A stretch of 64,000 nt of DNA from Streptomyces sp. MMBL 11-1 (GCF_028622875.1 NZ_CP117709.1:124001-188000), one strand, 5' to 3'. Counted from the stretch's first letter, positions 54,526 to 64,000 are shown. The notes: generated from the sequence alone by a model not told the origin. Numbers and translations: made by a program.

Positions 54526-55985
54526 GCGGACTGCTGATCCGGCCCCGGATACGTCCCCGGGTCGCGGTCGTCCTCGTCTACACGGCCGCGATGTGCATGA
54601 ACGGCCTGGACTCGACGATCGTGAACCCGGCGCTCTACACGATCGCGGGTGACTTCGGGCGTCCGCTGTCGGCGGCGAACACCGTGGAGACGGCCTTCCT
54701 CGTCGCGCTCGCGGTGGGCCTGCCGGTGGCGGGGTGGCTGGGTGACCGGTGGGGAACGAAGCGGGTGTTCCTCGGCGCGCTGACCGCGTTCACGGTCGCC
54801 TCCGCGGTCTGCGGACTGGCTCCGGACCTCACCACGCTCGTGGTCGCCCGTGCTGTACAGGGCCTGGCGGGCGGGTTGTTGACACCGGTCGGGATGACGT
54901 TGCTGTTCCGGGCGTTCCCGCCGCACGAGCGGATGAAGCTGGCCAAGGTGCTGATCGTGCCGACGGCGCTGATGCCGGCGCTCGGTCCGCCGCTGGGCGG
55001 CCTGCTCACCGAACACCTCTCCTGGCACTGGCTGTTCTTCGTGAACGTGCCGATCGGGGCGGCCGCCGTACTGCTGGGCGTTCTCGGTCTGCGGGAGCAT
55101 GTCGAGGGCCCGGAGGGGAGGTTCGACACGGTCGGTTTCTGGCTGGCCACTCCGGCGCTGGGGCTGCTGACGTACGCACTCGGCTTCGGCCCCTCGCAGG
55201 GCTGGACCCGGCCGGCCGTCGCCGTGAGCGCGGCCCTGGGGTCCGTCCTGTTGGTGGCCGCCGTCCTGCACCAGATGCGTGCGGGGACGCCGTTGCTGAG
55301 GCTGCGGCTGCTCACCGACCGGGTGTACGGGCCGGCCTCCGCGCTGGCCGGGGTGACGGCCGCCGGGCTGATGGGCGTGCTGTTCGTCTTCCCGCTGCTC
55401 TACCAGGCGAGCCTGGGAGCGTCTGCGCTCGATGCCGGGCTGAGTGTGTTCCCGGAGGCGGTCGGGCTGATGCTCGCCTCTCAGGTGGTGGACCGGTTGC
55501 TGCCGCGGCTCGGCCCGCGGCTGCTGACCGTACCGGCGCTGCTGGTCGCCGCCGCGGTCTTCGCGACGCTCGCCGTGCCGGGGGTCGCGGAGAACGCGTG
55601 GACCGTGCGCGGGCTGATGTTCCTGATCGGCCTGGTGCTCGGCACGGCGGTGCTCACCGTGCAGATCTCCGGGTTCGGGTCGATCGCGCCGCCCGACCTG
55701 GGGCAGGCCATGGGCCTGTTCCAGATCGTCCGCACGCTGGGCGGCGCGGTGGGCATCGCCGCCTGTGCGGCGGTGATCGGCGGCGGTCACGGGACGGGGG
55801 CCGCCGATCCGGGCCCGTACCGCACCGCGGTCTGGGTGACGGCGGCGCTCGTCGCGGTCGGGGCGCTGATCGCACTGCGGCTGCCGCGCGAGGCCCCCCA
55901 GCCGCCGCCGTTCGACGACGAGGACGGGGGGCCCGGCCCCGGCGAGGGCCTGGCGGCGACCGGGGCTCCGGGCGCCAAGGGCTGA
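54522..55985 (+). CDS. DHA2-type MFS exporter (14 helices)
   Basis: A 487-residue drug:H+ antiporter-2 protein. GLDSTIVNPALYTIA, WLGDRWGTKRVFL and LGPPLGGLLTEHLSWHWLFFVNVP are DHA2 signatures, with about 14 membrane helices and a Pro/Gly-rich tail. Coupled to the NRPS-MbtH genes, so it is the most likely siderophore exporter; the EntS-like protein at 42.2 kb is a second candidate. It ends at a strong terminator. Confidence 0.9.
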   Translation: MSGLLIRPRIRPRVAVVLVYTAAMCMNGLDSTIVNPALYTIAGDFGRPLSAANTVETAFLVALAVGLPVAGWLGDRWGTKRVFLGALTAFTVASAVCGLAPDLTTLVVARAVQGLAGGLLTPVGMTLLFRAFPPHERMKLAKVLIVPTALMPALGPPLGGLLTEHLSWHWLFFVNVPIGAAAVLLGVLGLREHVEGPEGRFDTVGFWLATPALGLLTYALGFGPSQGWTRPAVAVSAALGSVLLVAAVLHQMRAGTPLLRLRLLTDRVYGPASALAGVTAAGLMGVLFVFPLLYQASLGASALDAGLSVFPEAVGLMLASQVVDRLLPRLGPRLLTVPALLVAAAVFATLAVPGVAENAWTVRGLMFLIGLVLGTAVLTVQISGFGSIAPPDLGQAMGLFQIVRTLGGAVGIAACAAVIGGGHGTGAADPGPYRTAVWVTAALVAVGALIALRLPREAPQPPPFDDEDGGPGPGEGLAATGAPGAKG

Positions 55986-55997
55986 GAGCGCGAAGAG

Positions 55998-56044
55998 AGG
56001 AGGGGCGGGGCGGCATCCGGGGAGGATGCCGCCCCGCCCTCCTT
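55998..56044. terminator. Strong hairpin terminator, convergent
   Basis: A stem of about 20 base pairs with one bulged G (left arm 55998-56018, right arm 56024-56043) and loop GGGGA, followed by TTT, between the exporter and esterase genes. Confidence 0.75.
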
Positions 56045-56053
56045 TCCCGCCGG

Positions 56054-57358
56054 TCAACGGCGCGGGGGCACCGCTGTGCGACCGCCGAGCAGCTCCGCCA
56101 GGCCGTCCGCGAGGCCGCCGCGCCAGCAGGCGTAGTCGTGGCCGCCGTTGAACTCGCGGTAGCGGACGTCGTATCCGCGGGCGCGCAGCACATTGCGGAG
56201 TCTGCGGTTCTCCGCGAGGAGCATCCACTCCTGGAGGCCGACCTCCAGGTGGAGGGTCACCGGTCTGCGTTCCGCCCGGGCGTACTGCCCGGTGAGCCAT
56301 TCCCCGCCGCGTTCGTCGTCGGGCCACCAGAAGGAGCCGGACTGGGAGAGGGCGAGGCCGAAGCGGTCGGGGCGTCGGAAGGCGGCGAACGCGGCGGTGA
56401 GGCCGCCCGCGCTCTGTCCGGCGACGACGGTCCGTGCGGAGTCGGCCCCCGCCCCGTACTCCCGTCCGGCCCAGGGCAGCAAGGTGTCGGCCAGCCAGTC
56501 GACAAACGGCGCGCTGCAGGCCAGGTCCTCCATGCGCCGGCCCATGGTGTCGACCAGGACCGCCACGGTGGGGGGCAGGTCCCCGTCGGCGTGGAGGTTG
56601 TCGAGGATGTCGCCGATGCCGAGGACCGGGCCCCACATCTCGCCGTCGAGGAGGACGGCGAGGGCGTATGGGCCGCCGTCCGGGCTGTGGCCGGGCGGCA
56701 GGTGGACCGTGATCCGGCGGCCGTCCACCTCGGCGTCGAGCGTCTGCCCCCGGTCCACGTCGTCTCGCCGCCGGGTACATGACTGGGCGGGGGCTTCGGG
56801 GAGTTCGAGCACGGAGGCGGGGTTGCGGCCGTCCCGGGAGGGCAGCGGGGCGCGGTCGTTGAACGGGTCGGCTTCGGCGTGGTCGAGGACCCGGAGCCAG
56901 GCGGCCCGGTCCGCGCGCAGCGCGTCCTCGCGCGTTCCCTCGGTGGCGTGGAACTGGTACGAGGCGCGGTGGTCGGCCCGCAGCCGGTGGCTGATGGCCC
57001 AGACGCCGGTGCCTCGGACGCGTTCCATCAGGTGCGGGGCGAGGTCGCCCGCGTGCCGGTCCCTGTCGGTGACGGTGTGGACGATGGCCAGGACATGGGT
57101 GGCGGGGCGCTCGGGGTCCTCACGGCGGAGGAAAGTGACGAGCCGGTGGCCGGGGTCGCCCTCGGGGTCGGGTTCGACGAGCGGGGTGCCGATGGTGCCC
57201 ACGTGGCTCCAGAACGCCTCCTCGGCGTCGGGGCTGCCCGTGGTCACGTCGTCGAGGAGTCTGCGCAGGAGGGGGCTTCGCACGGTGTGCGCCTCGGTTC
57301 CGGTCGGTCCCGCGGGGGCGGGAGGGGTGGGCGGGTCGCGGTGCTGTGAACCGGTCAT
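56054..57358 (-). CDS. fes: Enterochelin esterase-like hydrolase
   Basis: A 434-residue Fes/IroD-type esterase. The N-terminal part (about residues 30-190) is the enterochelin-esterase domain (AFWSHVGTIGTPLVEPDPEGD; SYQFHATEGTREDALRADRAA). The C-terminal alpha/beta hydrolase has GQSAGG with the catalytic Ser near 316 and NGGHDYACW with the His. It hydrolyses the ester backbone of the imported ferric siderophore and frees the iron. This fits a cyclic ester product. The ATG at 57358 is chosen; a longer frame to 58384 is a shadow of the permease gene. It lies 14 bases behind the permease gene. Confidence 0.9.
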   Translation of the reverse strand: MTGSQHRDPPTPPAPAGPTGTEAHTVRSPLLRRLLDDVTTGSPDAEEAFWSHVGTIGTPLVEPDPEGDPGHRLVTFLRREDPERPATHVLAIVHTVTDRDRHAGDLAPHLMERVRGTGVWAISHRLRADHRASYQFHATEGTREDALRADRAAWLRVLDHAEADPFNDRAPLPSRDGRNPASVLELPEAPAQSCTRRRDDVDRGQTLDAEVDGRRITVHLPPGHSPDGGPYALAVLLDGEMWGPVLGIGDILDNLHADGDLPPTVAVLVDTMGRRMEDLACSAPFVDWLADTLLPWAGREYGAGADSARTVVAGQSAGGLTAAFAAFRRPDRFGLALSQSGSFWWPDDERGGEWLTGQYARAERRPVTLHLEVGLQEWMLLAENRRLRNVLRARGYDVRYREFNGGHDYACWRGGLADGLAELLGGRTAVPPRR

Positions 57359-57372
57359 GTGCGGGCCGCCCT

Positions 57373-59733
57373 TCACACGCGGGTGGCGGCGGAGCGGCCG
57401 AGCAGCACCCACAGCAGGAACGGGCCCCCGAGGACGGTGGTGACGATGCCGACGGGAAGTTCGACGCCGTCGAAGGCGATGCGGCCGAGGGTGTCGGCGG
57501 CGACCACGAGGACGGCCCCGGTGAGCATCGAGCCGACGAGCGGTACCCGCAGGGGGCCGGCGAGCCTGGAGGCGATGACCGGGGAGGCCAGCGCCACGAA
57601 GCCGACGGGGCCGCAGATGCCGACCGCGAGGCCCGCGAGGGCGACGGCCAGGAGCAGGGAGAGGGCCCGGACCCGGCCGGGGGCGGAGCCGAGTGAGGAG
57701 GCGGTCGAGTCGTCGAAGCGCAGGACACCCAGGTGGCGTGCGACGGCGAGGGCGACCGGGACGAGGAGCGCGAGGCCGATGAGAACGGGGACGGCGACGG
57801 AGTAACTGCGCCCGTTGAGGCTGCCGGAGGTCCATACGTACAGCGAACTCGCGGAGGAGAGGGACCTGCGGGACAGGACGACCTGGGTCACCGCTGAGGC
57901 CAGAGCGGACATGGCGAGGCCGACGACGAGGACGCGGTAGCCGCGTTGGCCGAGGCCTCCGGACACGGTGGTGACGACGATGACGGCGGCGAGCGCGCCG
58001 AGCGGTCCGGCCCACCAGGCGCCGAAGGAGCCGGTGGCGCTGAGGGTGACGGAGAGCAGGACGGCGGCGGTCGCCCCGTCGTTGACGCCGAGGAGTTCGG
58101 GGGTGGCCAGGCGGTTGCGGGCCAGGGTCTGGGTGAGGCAGCCCGCGAGGCCGAGGGCGGCGCCCGCGGTGAGTCCGGCGACGATGCGGCCGAGGCGGAA
58201 CTCCCGCACAAGCAGGACGTCGAAGCGGTCGCCCTGGCCGAGCACCGCGCGGAAGGTGCGGCCGACGCCCATGTCGCTCTGGCCGGCGTACGCGGAGAGG
58301 ACGACGGCGAGCAGCAGGGCACCGGTGAGGGCGAGTGCGGAGAGCGCTGCGCGCCGCGTGACGAGCAGCGACAGCGGGCCGCACCGCAGGACGAGGGTGT
58401 CGGCCGGGCGGACCCGGAGCGTCCTGGTCCTCGGCGTGCGGAGGGCGGGACGGGGCAGGGCGATCCGGAAGCGGCGGGGGCGGTCGGGGGCGCGCTCCTC
58501 GGTGGCCGGTTCCGTCATGCCCATCGAGGCCAGCTGCCTGGAGCGGACGATGGCGATGAGGACGGGGGCTCCGATGAGGGCGACGATGACGGAGACGGGC
58601 GCCTCGAAGGGCCGGGAGACCACGCGGGCGGCGATGTCGGAGACCGTGAGGACGCAGGCGCCGATGAGCCCGGCGAGCAGCAGCCGGGCCGTGAGCCGGG
58701 TGCCGGCCAGGGCGCGGGCGAGGAATCCGGCGAGCAGGCCGAGGAAGGAGATGGGTCCCGCGAGCGCCACGGCGGCGGCGGTGAGGAGGGTGACTCCGAC
58801 GGCGACGACCGTACGGATCACGGGTGGCCGGTGGCCGAGGCTGCGGGCCAGGTCGTCGCCGAGGGCGAGGGCGGAGAGCGGGCGGGCGACCAGGAGGGCG
58901 ACGAGGAATCCGAGGGCGAGCACCGGGGCGAGGCGGCCGAGTTCACCGAATCCCTCGACCCCGGCGAGGGAGCCGAGGACCCAGAAGCGGAATCTGTCGT
59001 AGGTTTCCGCGGAGTTGACGACAATGACACTGGTGAGCCCGCCGAAGGTCGCACCGAGTGCCGCTCCGGCGAGGACCAGGCGCATGGGAGAGCCGCCGCC
59101 GCGCCTTCCGGAGATGAGGAGGACGAGGCCGCTGGCGACCACCGCGCCGACGAACGCACAGACGAGATAGGCGTAACCGGAATCGAAGCCGAGGAGTGCG
59201 ATGCCGGCGACGACGCCGAGCGAGGCACCCGCGTTGACGCCGAGCAGTCCGGTCTCGGCCAGCGGGTTCCGGGTGACCGCCTGGAGGAGGCACCCGGCGA
59301 CGCCCAGGGCGGCTCCGACGAGCAGCGCGGTGAAGGTGCGCGGCAGGCGCAGGTCGCCGACGACGAGGGAGAGCCGGGCATTGTGGCGTGCGCCGTCCCG
59401 GCCCAGCAGGTAGTCCAGGACGCCGCCGGGGCCGACCTCGCCCGCGCCGATCGAGAGGGAGAGCGCCGTCAACAGCAGGACGGCGAGGGCCAGTCCGCCC
59501 ACGGCCGCCGCCACGGTCCGGCCCCGCGGGTCGGCGGTGGAGCGGGGTTCCCCGGCCAGGGCGGTGGGCCGTCCGGTGTCCGGGGTTGCTCCGTGCCCGG
59601 TTTTCCGGGATGCCTCCGCGCGCCCGGCGGGCACGGCCTTCACCACCCGGTCGCTTCCGCTTCCATCCAACTGAACGGTCGCGGAGTCATGTTCGGGAGC
59701 CGAGGCCGTGGTCCCCGTGTGCGGCGTATGCAT
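57373..59733 (-). CDS. Fused FecCD-type ferric-siderophore permease
   Basis: A 786-residue protein in which two FecCD permeases of about 340 residues are joined in one chain, as in E. coli FhuB. Each half has a signature such as LRLPRTFTALLVGAALGVAGCLLQAVTRNPLAETGLLGVNAG in the first and FRLGRIVAGLTAGAALGLAGCLTQTLARNRLATPELLGVNDG in the second. About 20 membrane helices are predicted. It imports ferric siderophore together with the ATPase of 43.5 kb and the lipoprotein of 44.5 kb. An iron box overlaps its start region. Confidence 0.9.
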   Translation of the reverse strand: MHTPHTGTTASAPEHDSATVQLDGSGSDRVVKAVPAGRAEASRKTGHGATPDTGRPTALAGEPRSTADPRGRTVAAAVGGLALAVLLLTALSLSIGAGEVGPGGVLDYLLGRDGARHNARLSLVVGDLRLPRTFTALLVGAALGVAGCLLQAVTRNPLAETGLLGVNAGASLGVVAGIALLGFDSGYAYLVCAFVGAVVASGLVLLISGRRGGGSPMRLVLAGAALGATFGGLTSVIVVNSAETYDRFRFWVLGSLAGVEGFGELGRLAPVLALGFLVALLVARPLSALALGDDLARSLGHRPPVIRTVVAVGVTLLTAAAVALAGPISFLGLLAGFLARALAGTRLTARLLLAGLIGACVLTVSDIAARVVSRPFEAPVSVIVALIGAPVLIAIVRSRQLASMGMTEPATEERAPDRPRRFRIALPRPALRTPRTRTLRVRPADTLVLRCGPLSLLVTRRAALSALALTGALLLAVVLSAYAGQSDMGVGRTFRAVLGQGDRFDVLLVREFRLGRIVAGLTAGAALGLAGCLTQTLARNRLATPELLGVNDGATAAVLLSVTLSATGSFGAWWAGPLGALAAVIVVTTVSGGLGQRGYRVLVVGLAMSALASAVTQVVLSRRSLSSASSLYVWTSGSLNGRSYSVAVPVLIGLALLVPVALAVARHLGVLRFDDSTASSLGSAPGRVRALSLLLAVALAGLAVGICGPVGFVALASPVIASRLAGPLRVPLVGSMLTGAVLVVAADTLGRIAFDGVELPVGIVTTVLGGPFLLWVLLGRSAATRV

Positions 59734-59751
59734 AAGGTGAGGCTAACCTAA
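59733..59751. promoter_or_regulatory. Iron box overlapping the permease start
   Basis: TAAGGTGAGGCTAACCTAA matches 16 of 19 consensus positions and touches the permease start codon at 59733. It is the best of the four iron boxes. Confidence 0.75.
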
Positions 59752-59794
59752 TTAGAAGTCGACGGCTCGACACCTCCTGAGCGGTCGATTCAAG

Positions 59795-59813
59795 TTAGGT
59801 TACCCTTACCAAG
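59795..59813. promoter_or_regulatory. Iron box upstream of dhbA
   Basis: TTAGGTTACCCTTACCAAG matches 14 of 19 consensus positions, ending 19 bases before the dhbA start and just before its ribosome site. Confidence 0.65.
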
Positions 59814-59832
59814 CATCCGGAGGAGGTCACTC

Positions 59833-60663
59833 ATGCCTGAGCACATACCGGGCAGAAGTGGCGAGTTCACCGGCCGCACCGCCCTGGTCACCGGTGCCGC
59901 ACAAGGCATCGGCGCGGCGGTCGCCGACCTGCTCGCCGCCCTCGGCGCCCGCGTGGCCGCCACCGATCGCGCCCGGCCGAACGGCGGGGCGTCGGCCGCC
60001 GAGCGGCCCCTGACCCAGGAGAGACCGCCCGGCGTCGAACGTTCGGGGGGCAGCCCGACCCCGTACGTGATGGACGTCACCGACCGGACTTCGGTGGAGA
60101 GCACCGTGGCCCGGGTCGAACGCGAACTCGGCCCGATCGACGTCCTGGTGAACGTGGCGGGCATCCTGCGCACCGGCCCGGCGGCGGTGCTCTCCGCGCA
60201 GGACTGGGCGGAGACGTTCGCGGTGAACGCCACCGGCGTCTTCCACGTCTGCCAGGCCGTCGCCCCGCTCATGGCGGCCCGCGGATCCGGCGCGGTCGTC
60301 ACCGTCGGCTCCAACGCCGCCGGCATCCCCCGCACCGGCATGGCCGCCTACGCCGCTTCCAAGGCGGCCGCCGCCATGTTCACCAAGTGCCTGGGGCTCG
60401 AACTCGCCCGCAGCGGCGTTCGCTGCAACGTCGTCGCACCCGGCTCCACCGATACGCCGATGCAACGCGCGCTGTGGGCCGGCCCGGGCGCTGAACAGCG
60501 TGTCATCGACGGGGACCCCTCGACCTACCGCACCGGCATCCCGCTCGGCCGGATCGCCGACCCCGGGGACATCGCGGAGACGGTGGCGTTCCTCGCCTCG
60601 GACCGTGCCCGCCACATCACCATGCAGGAGCTGTACGTCGACGGCGGCGCGACCCTGCGCTGA
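59833..60663 (+). CDS. dhbA: 2,3-dihydro-2,3-dihydroxybenzoate dehydrogenase
   Basis: A 276-residue short-chain dehydrogenase. [19 protein letters not shown] is the NAD-binding motif, NVAGI the structural motif, and YAASKAAAA the catalytic Tyr-Lys pair. It oxidises dihydro-DHB to 2,3-dihydroxybenzoate. An insert of about 25 residues near 50-75 is longer than in Bacillus DhbA. The ATG at 59833 has a very strong ribosome site, GGAGGAGG. Confidence 0.92.
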   Translation: MPEHIPGRSGEFTGRTALVTGAAQGIGAAVADLLAALGARVAATDRARPNGGASAAERPLTQERPPGVERSGGSPTPYVMDVTDRTSVESTVARVERELGPIDVLVNVAGILRTGPAAVLSAQDWAETFAVNATGVFHVCQAVAPLMAARGSGAVVTVGSNAAGIPRTGMAAYAASKAAAAMFTKCLGLELARSGVRCNVVAPGSTDTPMQRALWAGPGAEQRVIDGDPSTYRTGIPLGRIADPGDIAETVAFLASDRARHITMQELYVDGGATLR

Positions 60664-60748
60664 CCGGCCCGACCATCCCTCCCCCCTTTCCCTCACCTCC
60701 CGTCAAGCCCCCGCACCCGCTGACGGGATCATCGAGAATGGAGTCCCC

Positions 60749-61954
60749 GTGTCGACGGCATCCCAGGTCGCCACGCACACCGCCCCGGCCGATCCGGCCC
60801 ATCCGGCCGTAGGAGCGGCCACCTCACTGCTGGACGCCTACACACCGGGCGCCCACTTCCTCGCCACCCCCGGACGCACCCTGCTCGCACCAGGCGCCGG
60901 GCGCCACGTCCCGCACGACGAGAGACCGTTGACCGCGCGGGTGGGCCTCACGCTCGCCGAGGCGGTCGCCGCCGGTCAGGATGCGCCGGTGGTCATGGGC
61001 GCCATCCCCTTCGACCACGCGGCCCCGGCCGCCCTGAGCGTCCCGGAATTGGTGCTCTGCGCGCCGCCGCTCGCCTCCGACCCGCTCATAGCCCTGCCCG
61101 CGAGCGCACCCGCCGCGGGCGGCTGGCGGATACGCCCGGTGCCCGAACCGGAGACCTACGGCAAGGGCGTCGCAGCCGCCGTGGAGCGCATGTGGCGCGG
61201 CGAGTTCAGCAAGGTCGTGCTGGCCCGCACCCTCGAACTCTCCTCCGAGGCCCCGCTCGACCTGCCGGCGATGCTCCAGCGCCTCGCCCGCCGTGACCCC
61301 TCCGGCTACACCTTCGCCCTGCCGACCGGTCCCGGGCGCACTCTCATCGGCGCCAGCCCCGAACTGCTGGTCTCCCGCCACGGGCGGCAGGTCGTCGCCA
61401 ATCCGCTCGCCGGGTCGACCCCCCGCAGCACCGACCTCGCCGAGGACGTGCGCCGGGCGGCCGCCCTGCTGGAATCCGTCAAGGACCTGCACGAGCACGC
61501 CGTCGTCGTGGACGCCGTCCACCAGGCACTCGCCCCGCACTGCACGGACCTGACCGTCCCGGCCCGGCCGACGCTCATCCGCACCGCCACCATGTGGCAC
61601 CTGTCCACCACGGTCACCGGCGCCCTCGCCTCCCCCGACGCCTCGGCACTGGAGCTGGCCTGCGCGCTGCACCCGACGCCCGCCGTCTGCGGCACACCGA
61701 CGCCGACCGCCCGTCAGGTCATCAGGGAGACCGAACCGTTCGACCGCGGGTTCTTCACCGGCGTGGTCGGCTGGGGCAACGCCGAGGGCGACGGCGAATG
61801 GGTCGTCACGATCCGCTGCGCCGACGCCGAGGAGCGCACGCTGCGGCTGTACGCGGGAGCGGGAATCGTCGCCGCCTCCGAGCCCGAGGCGGAGGCCGCC
61901 GAGACCGCCGCCAAGTTCCGCACCTTCCTGAGCGCCGTGGGAGCCGAGCTGTGA
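60749..61954 (+). CDS. dhbC: Isochorismate synthase
   Basis: A 401-residue chorismate-utilising enzyme. The C-terminal core is clear: [59 protein letters not shown] and [11 protein letters not shown]. It converts chorismate to isochorismate, the first step to DHB. The GTG at 60749 has GGAG upstream. Its stop overlaps the dhbE start by GTGA. Confidence 0.93.
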   Translation: MSTASQVATHTAPADPAHPAVGAATSLLDAYTPGAHFLATPGRTLLAPGAGRHVPHDERPLTARVGLTLAEAVAAGQDAPVVMGAIPFDHAAPAALSVPELVLCAPPLASDPLIALPASAPAAGGWRIRPVPEPETYGKGVAAAVERMWRGEFSKVVLARTLELSSEAPLDLPAMLQRLARRDPSGYTFALPTGPGRTLIGASPELLVSRHGRQVVANPLAGSTPRSTDLAEDVRRAAALLESVKDLHEHAVVVDAVHQALAPHCTDLTVPARPTLIRTATMWHLSTTVTGALASPDASALELACALHPTPAVCGTPTPTARQVIRETEPFDRGFFTGVVGWGNAEGDGEWVVTIRCADAEERTLRLYAGAGIVAASEPEAEAAETAAKFRTFLSAVGAEL

Positions 61955-63588
61955 GCACGGACGCGGCGCCCACCTGGCCCGCCGAGTTCGCGGAGAAGTA
62001 CCGGGCGGCCGGCTGGTGGCGCGGGGAGACGTTCGGGGAGATGCTGCGGCAGCGCGCCGAGGACCACCCGGACCGGGTCGCCGTCGTCGATCCGGCGGCG
62101 GGAAGCCGGTGGACGTACGCCGATCTCGACCGGCGCGCCGACCGGCTGGCGGCGGGGTTCCTCGCCCGCGACATCGCCAAGGGCGACAGGGTGGTGGTGC
62201 AACTCCCCAACATCGCCGAGTTCTTCGAGGTGATCTTCGCGCTGTTCCGGATCGGCGCGCTGCCCGTCTTCGCACTGCCCGCGCACCGGGAGAGCGAGAT
62301 CACCTACTTCTGCGAGTTCACCGGGGCGGTGGCCTACGTCATCGCGGCCGAGCACGGCGGCTACGACTACCGTGAGCTGGCGTCGAAGGCCCGCGCCAAC
62401 GTGGGGACCCTGCGCCATGTCTTCGTCGCCCAGGGGGACCCCGGCGAGTTCGAGGCGCTGGCCGAGGTCGCCGAGGAGCCGGTCGGCTACGGCGGCCCCC
62501 GCCCGGACGACCTCGCCTTCCTACAGCTCTCCGGCGGCAGCACCGGCGTACCGAAGCTGATCCCGCGCACCCACGACGACTACATCTACTCGCTGCGGGG
62601 CTCCAACGAGATCTGCGCCGTCGACGCGACGAGCGTGTATCTGTGCGTGCTGCCGGCGGCCCACAACTTCCCGCTCTCATCGCCCGGTTCACTCGGCACG
62701 CTGTACGCCGGCGGCCGTGTGGTGCTGTGCCCGGGGCCCTCGCCGGAGGTGGCGTTCCCACTGATCGAGCGTGAGGGCGTCACCATCACCGGACTCGTGC
62801 CACCGCTGGCCCTGTTGTGGACGGAGGCGGCGCCCGGCACCGCGCACGACCTCGGCAGCCTGGACGTGCTGCTCGTGGGGGGCGCCAAGTTCAGCGAGGA
62901 GGCGGCCCGCCGGGTCCGCCCCGCTCTCGGCTGCACGCTCCAACAGGTCTTCGGCATGGCCGAGGGGCTCGTCAACTACACCCGGCTGGACGACCCCGTC
63001 GAGACCATCGTCACCACGCAGGGGCGGCCCATCTCGCCCGACGACGAGATTCTCGTCGTCGACGACGACGATCAGGAGGTCGCCCCGGGCCGGACCGGTC
63101 ATCTGCTGACCCGGGGGCCGTACACGATCCGCGGCTACTGGAACGCCCCCGAGCACAACGCCCGTTCCTTCACCGAGGACGGTTTCTACCGCACCGGCGA
63201 CATCGTGCGGACCACCGCCACCGGACACATCGTCGTCGAGGGGCGGGCCAAGGACCAGATCAACCGGGGCGGCGAGAAGATCGCCGCCGAGGAGGTCGAG
63301 AACCACATCCTCGCCCACCCCGCCGTGCACGACGCCAACGTGGTGGCCGAGCCCGACCCGTACCTGGGCGAACGCGTCTGCGCCTACGTGATCCTGCGCT
63401 CGGGCGCCGGTCCGCTGAAGGCGGTGGCCGTCAAGCGGTTCGTACGCGAACGGGGCCTGGCCTCCTACAAGGTGCCGGACCGGGTCGAGTTCGTCGACGC
63501 CTTCCCGCAGACCGGTGTGGGCAAGGTCTCCAAGAAGGACCTGCGCCACGCCGCGGCTCGCACCGCCTCTCCTTCCCCCTCCCGCTGA
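61951..63588 (+). CDS. dhbE: 2,3-dihydroxybenzoate-AMP ligase
   Basis: A 545-residue stand-alone aryl adenylating enzyme. [22 protein letters not shown] is the nucleotide-binding core, [11 protein letters not shown] is the aryl-specificity segment typical of DHB/salicylate ligases, and YRTGDIVR and [20 protein letters not shown] follow. It activates DHB as the adenylate and transfers it to an aryl carrier protein. Coupled to dhbC by GTGA. Confidence 0.94.
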   Translation: MSTDAAPTWPAEFAEKYRAAGWWRGETFGEMLRQRAEDHPDRVAVVDPAAGSRWTYADLDRRADRLAAGFLARDIAKGDRVVVQLPNIAEFFEVIFALFRIGALPVFALPAHRESEITYFCEFTGAVAYVIAAEHGGYDYRELASKARANVGTLRHVFVAQGDPGEFEALAEVAEEPVGYGGPRPDDLAFLQLSGGSTGVPKLIPRTHDDYIYSLRGSNEICAVDATSVYLCVLPAAHNFPLSSPGSLGTLYAGGRVVLCPGPSPEVAFPLIEREGVTITGLVPPLALLWTEAAPGTAHDLGSLDVLLVGGAKFSEEAARRVRPALGCTLQQVFGMAEGLVNYTRLDDPVETIVTTQGRPISPDDEILVVDDDDQEVAPGRTGHLLTRGPYTIRGYWNAPEHNARSFTEDGFYRTGDIVRTTATGHIVVEGRAKDQINRGGEKIAAEEVENHILAHPAVHDANVVAEPDPYLGERVCAYVILRSGAGPLKAVAVKRFVRERGLASYKVPDRVEFVDAFPQTGVGKVSKKDLRHAAARTASPSPSR

Positions 63589-63616
63589 ACGCCTCCCCGA
63601 ACGGAACCTCTCCACC

Positions 63617-64000
63617 ATGGCTCTGCCCGCCATCGCTCCCTATCCCATGCCGGCCGCCGACGAGCTGCCCGCCAACCGGGTCGGCTGGACCGTCGACCCC
63701 GCGCGTGCGGTGCTCCTCGTCCACGACCTGCAGAACCATTTCCTGTCGGCGTACGACCGCCGGGCCGAACCGGTGCCCGAACTCCTCGCTCACGTGGCCG
63801 AGTTGAAGAAGAGCGCGACGCGGCTCGGCGTGCCGGTCCTCTACACCGCGCAGCCCGGCGGCCAGAGCGCGGAGGAGCGCGGTCTCCAGCAGGACTTCTG
63901 GGGCCCCGGACTCCCCGCCGACGAGCACCTGGCGGCCATCGCGGACGAGGTCGCACCCGACGCGGGCGACACCGTGCTCACCAAGTGGAAGTACAGCGGG
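63617..64000 (+). CDS. dhbB: Isochorismatase (N-terminal part, runs off the window)
   Basis: 128 codons, from the ATG at 63617 to the right edge. IAPYPMPAADELP, VLLVHDLQNHFL and VLYTAQPGGQSAEERGLQQDFWGPGL are signatures of the isochorismatase family, which hydrolyses isochorismate to dihydro-DHB. In the DhbB/EntB type a C-terminal aryl carrier domain follows; the NRPS lacks an aryl carrier, so it should be present beyond the window end, unless encoded separately. Confidence 0.92.
   Translation, partial: MALPAIAPYPMPAADELPANRVGWTVDPARAVLLVHDLQNHFLSAYDRRAEPVPELLAHVAELKKSATRLGVPVLYTAQPGGQSAEERGLQQDFWGPGLPADEHLAAIADEVAPDAGDTVLTKWKYSG

Noticed and set aside
56054..58384. A 776-residue esterase
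   Set aside because: The upstream part is an out-of-frame shadow of the permease; the ATG at 57358 has a ribosome site and starts the conserved part.
1..64000. CRISPR arrays, tRNA or rRNA genes, insertion sequences, phage attachment sites
   Set aside because: No spaced repeats, cloverleaf pattern, transposase-like protein or integrase was seen on either strand.

Overview
The window is high-GC actinobacterial DNA, almost certainly from a Streptomyces. The evidence is strong third-position GC bias, frequent GTG starts, many ATGA/GTGA stop-start overlaps, and Streptomyces-type families (DUF6325, DUF6328, DUF6479, isorenieratene crt genes, DmdR-type iron boxes). No tRNA, rRNA, IS element, prophage or CRISPR array was seen. 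The first gene runs off the left edge and the last off the right edge.

Layout. 1-6.95 kb: mixed genes (DMFase-like protein, methyltransferase, acetyltransferase, rlmG, GH25 lysozyme). 7.2-15.6 kb: a complete isorenieratene carotenoid locus made of two convergent, translationally coupled operons, crtEIBV (+) and crtYTU (-), sharing a terminator at about 12.09 kb. 16-29.6 kb: secreted endonuclease I, a glutaminase-STAS fusion, a baeRF3 protein, a hydroxyacid dehydrogenase, phosphoketolase, a semialdehyde dehydrogenase, an anti-sigma-type ATPase and a three-subunit PaoABC-like molybdenum aldehyde oxidoreductase. 29.8-36.2 kb: small conserved or unknown proteins, including a coupled paralogous pair at 33.5-34.6 kb. 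36.5-41.6 kb: methylmalonyl-CoA mutase mutA-mutB plus its chaperone meaB. 41.8-43.5 kb: a MarR regulator coupled to an EntS-like exporter.

43.5-64 kb is a catechol-peptide siderophore locus of the griseobactin type. dhbA-C-E-B make and activate 2,3-dihydroxybenzoate (DHB). A 2466-residue NRPS (C-A-T-C-A-T-TE) with an MbtH partner has A-domain codes that read as Arg-like and as Thr, which predicts DHB-Arg-Thr units cyclised by the thioesterase. Uptake genes (lipoprotein, fused FecCD permease, ATPase), an MFS exporter and an enterochelin-type esterase complete the cycle of synthesis, export, uptake and iron release. Four 19-bp iron-box-like palindromes sit in the three divergent promoter regions of this locus, so one DmdR-like repressor probably controls it. 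An M20 amidohydrolase shares one of these iron-box promoters and is the least explained member.

Most of the window consists of recognisable families. The least-described parts are the iron-box-linked M20 enzyme, the paired helical proteins at 33.5-34.6 kb, the leaderless MarR promoter with an embedded palindrome, and the palindrome in front of crtE.
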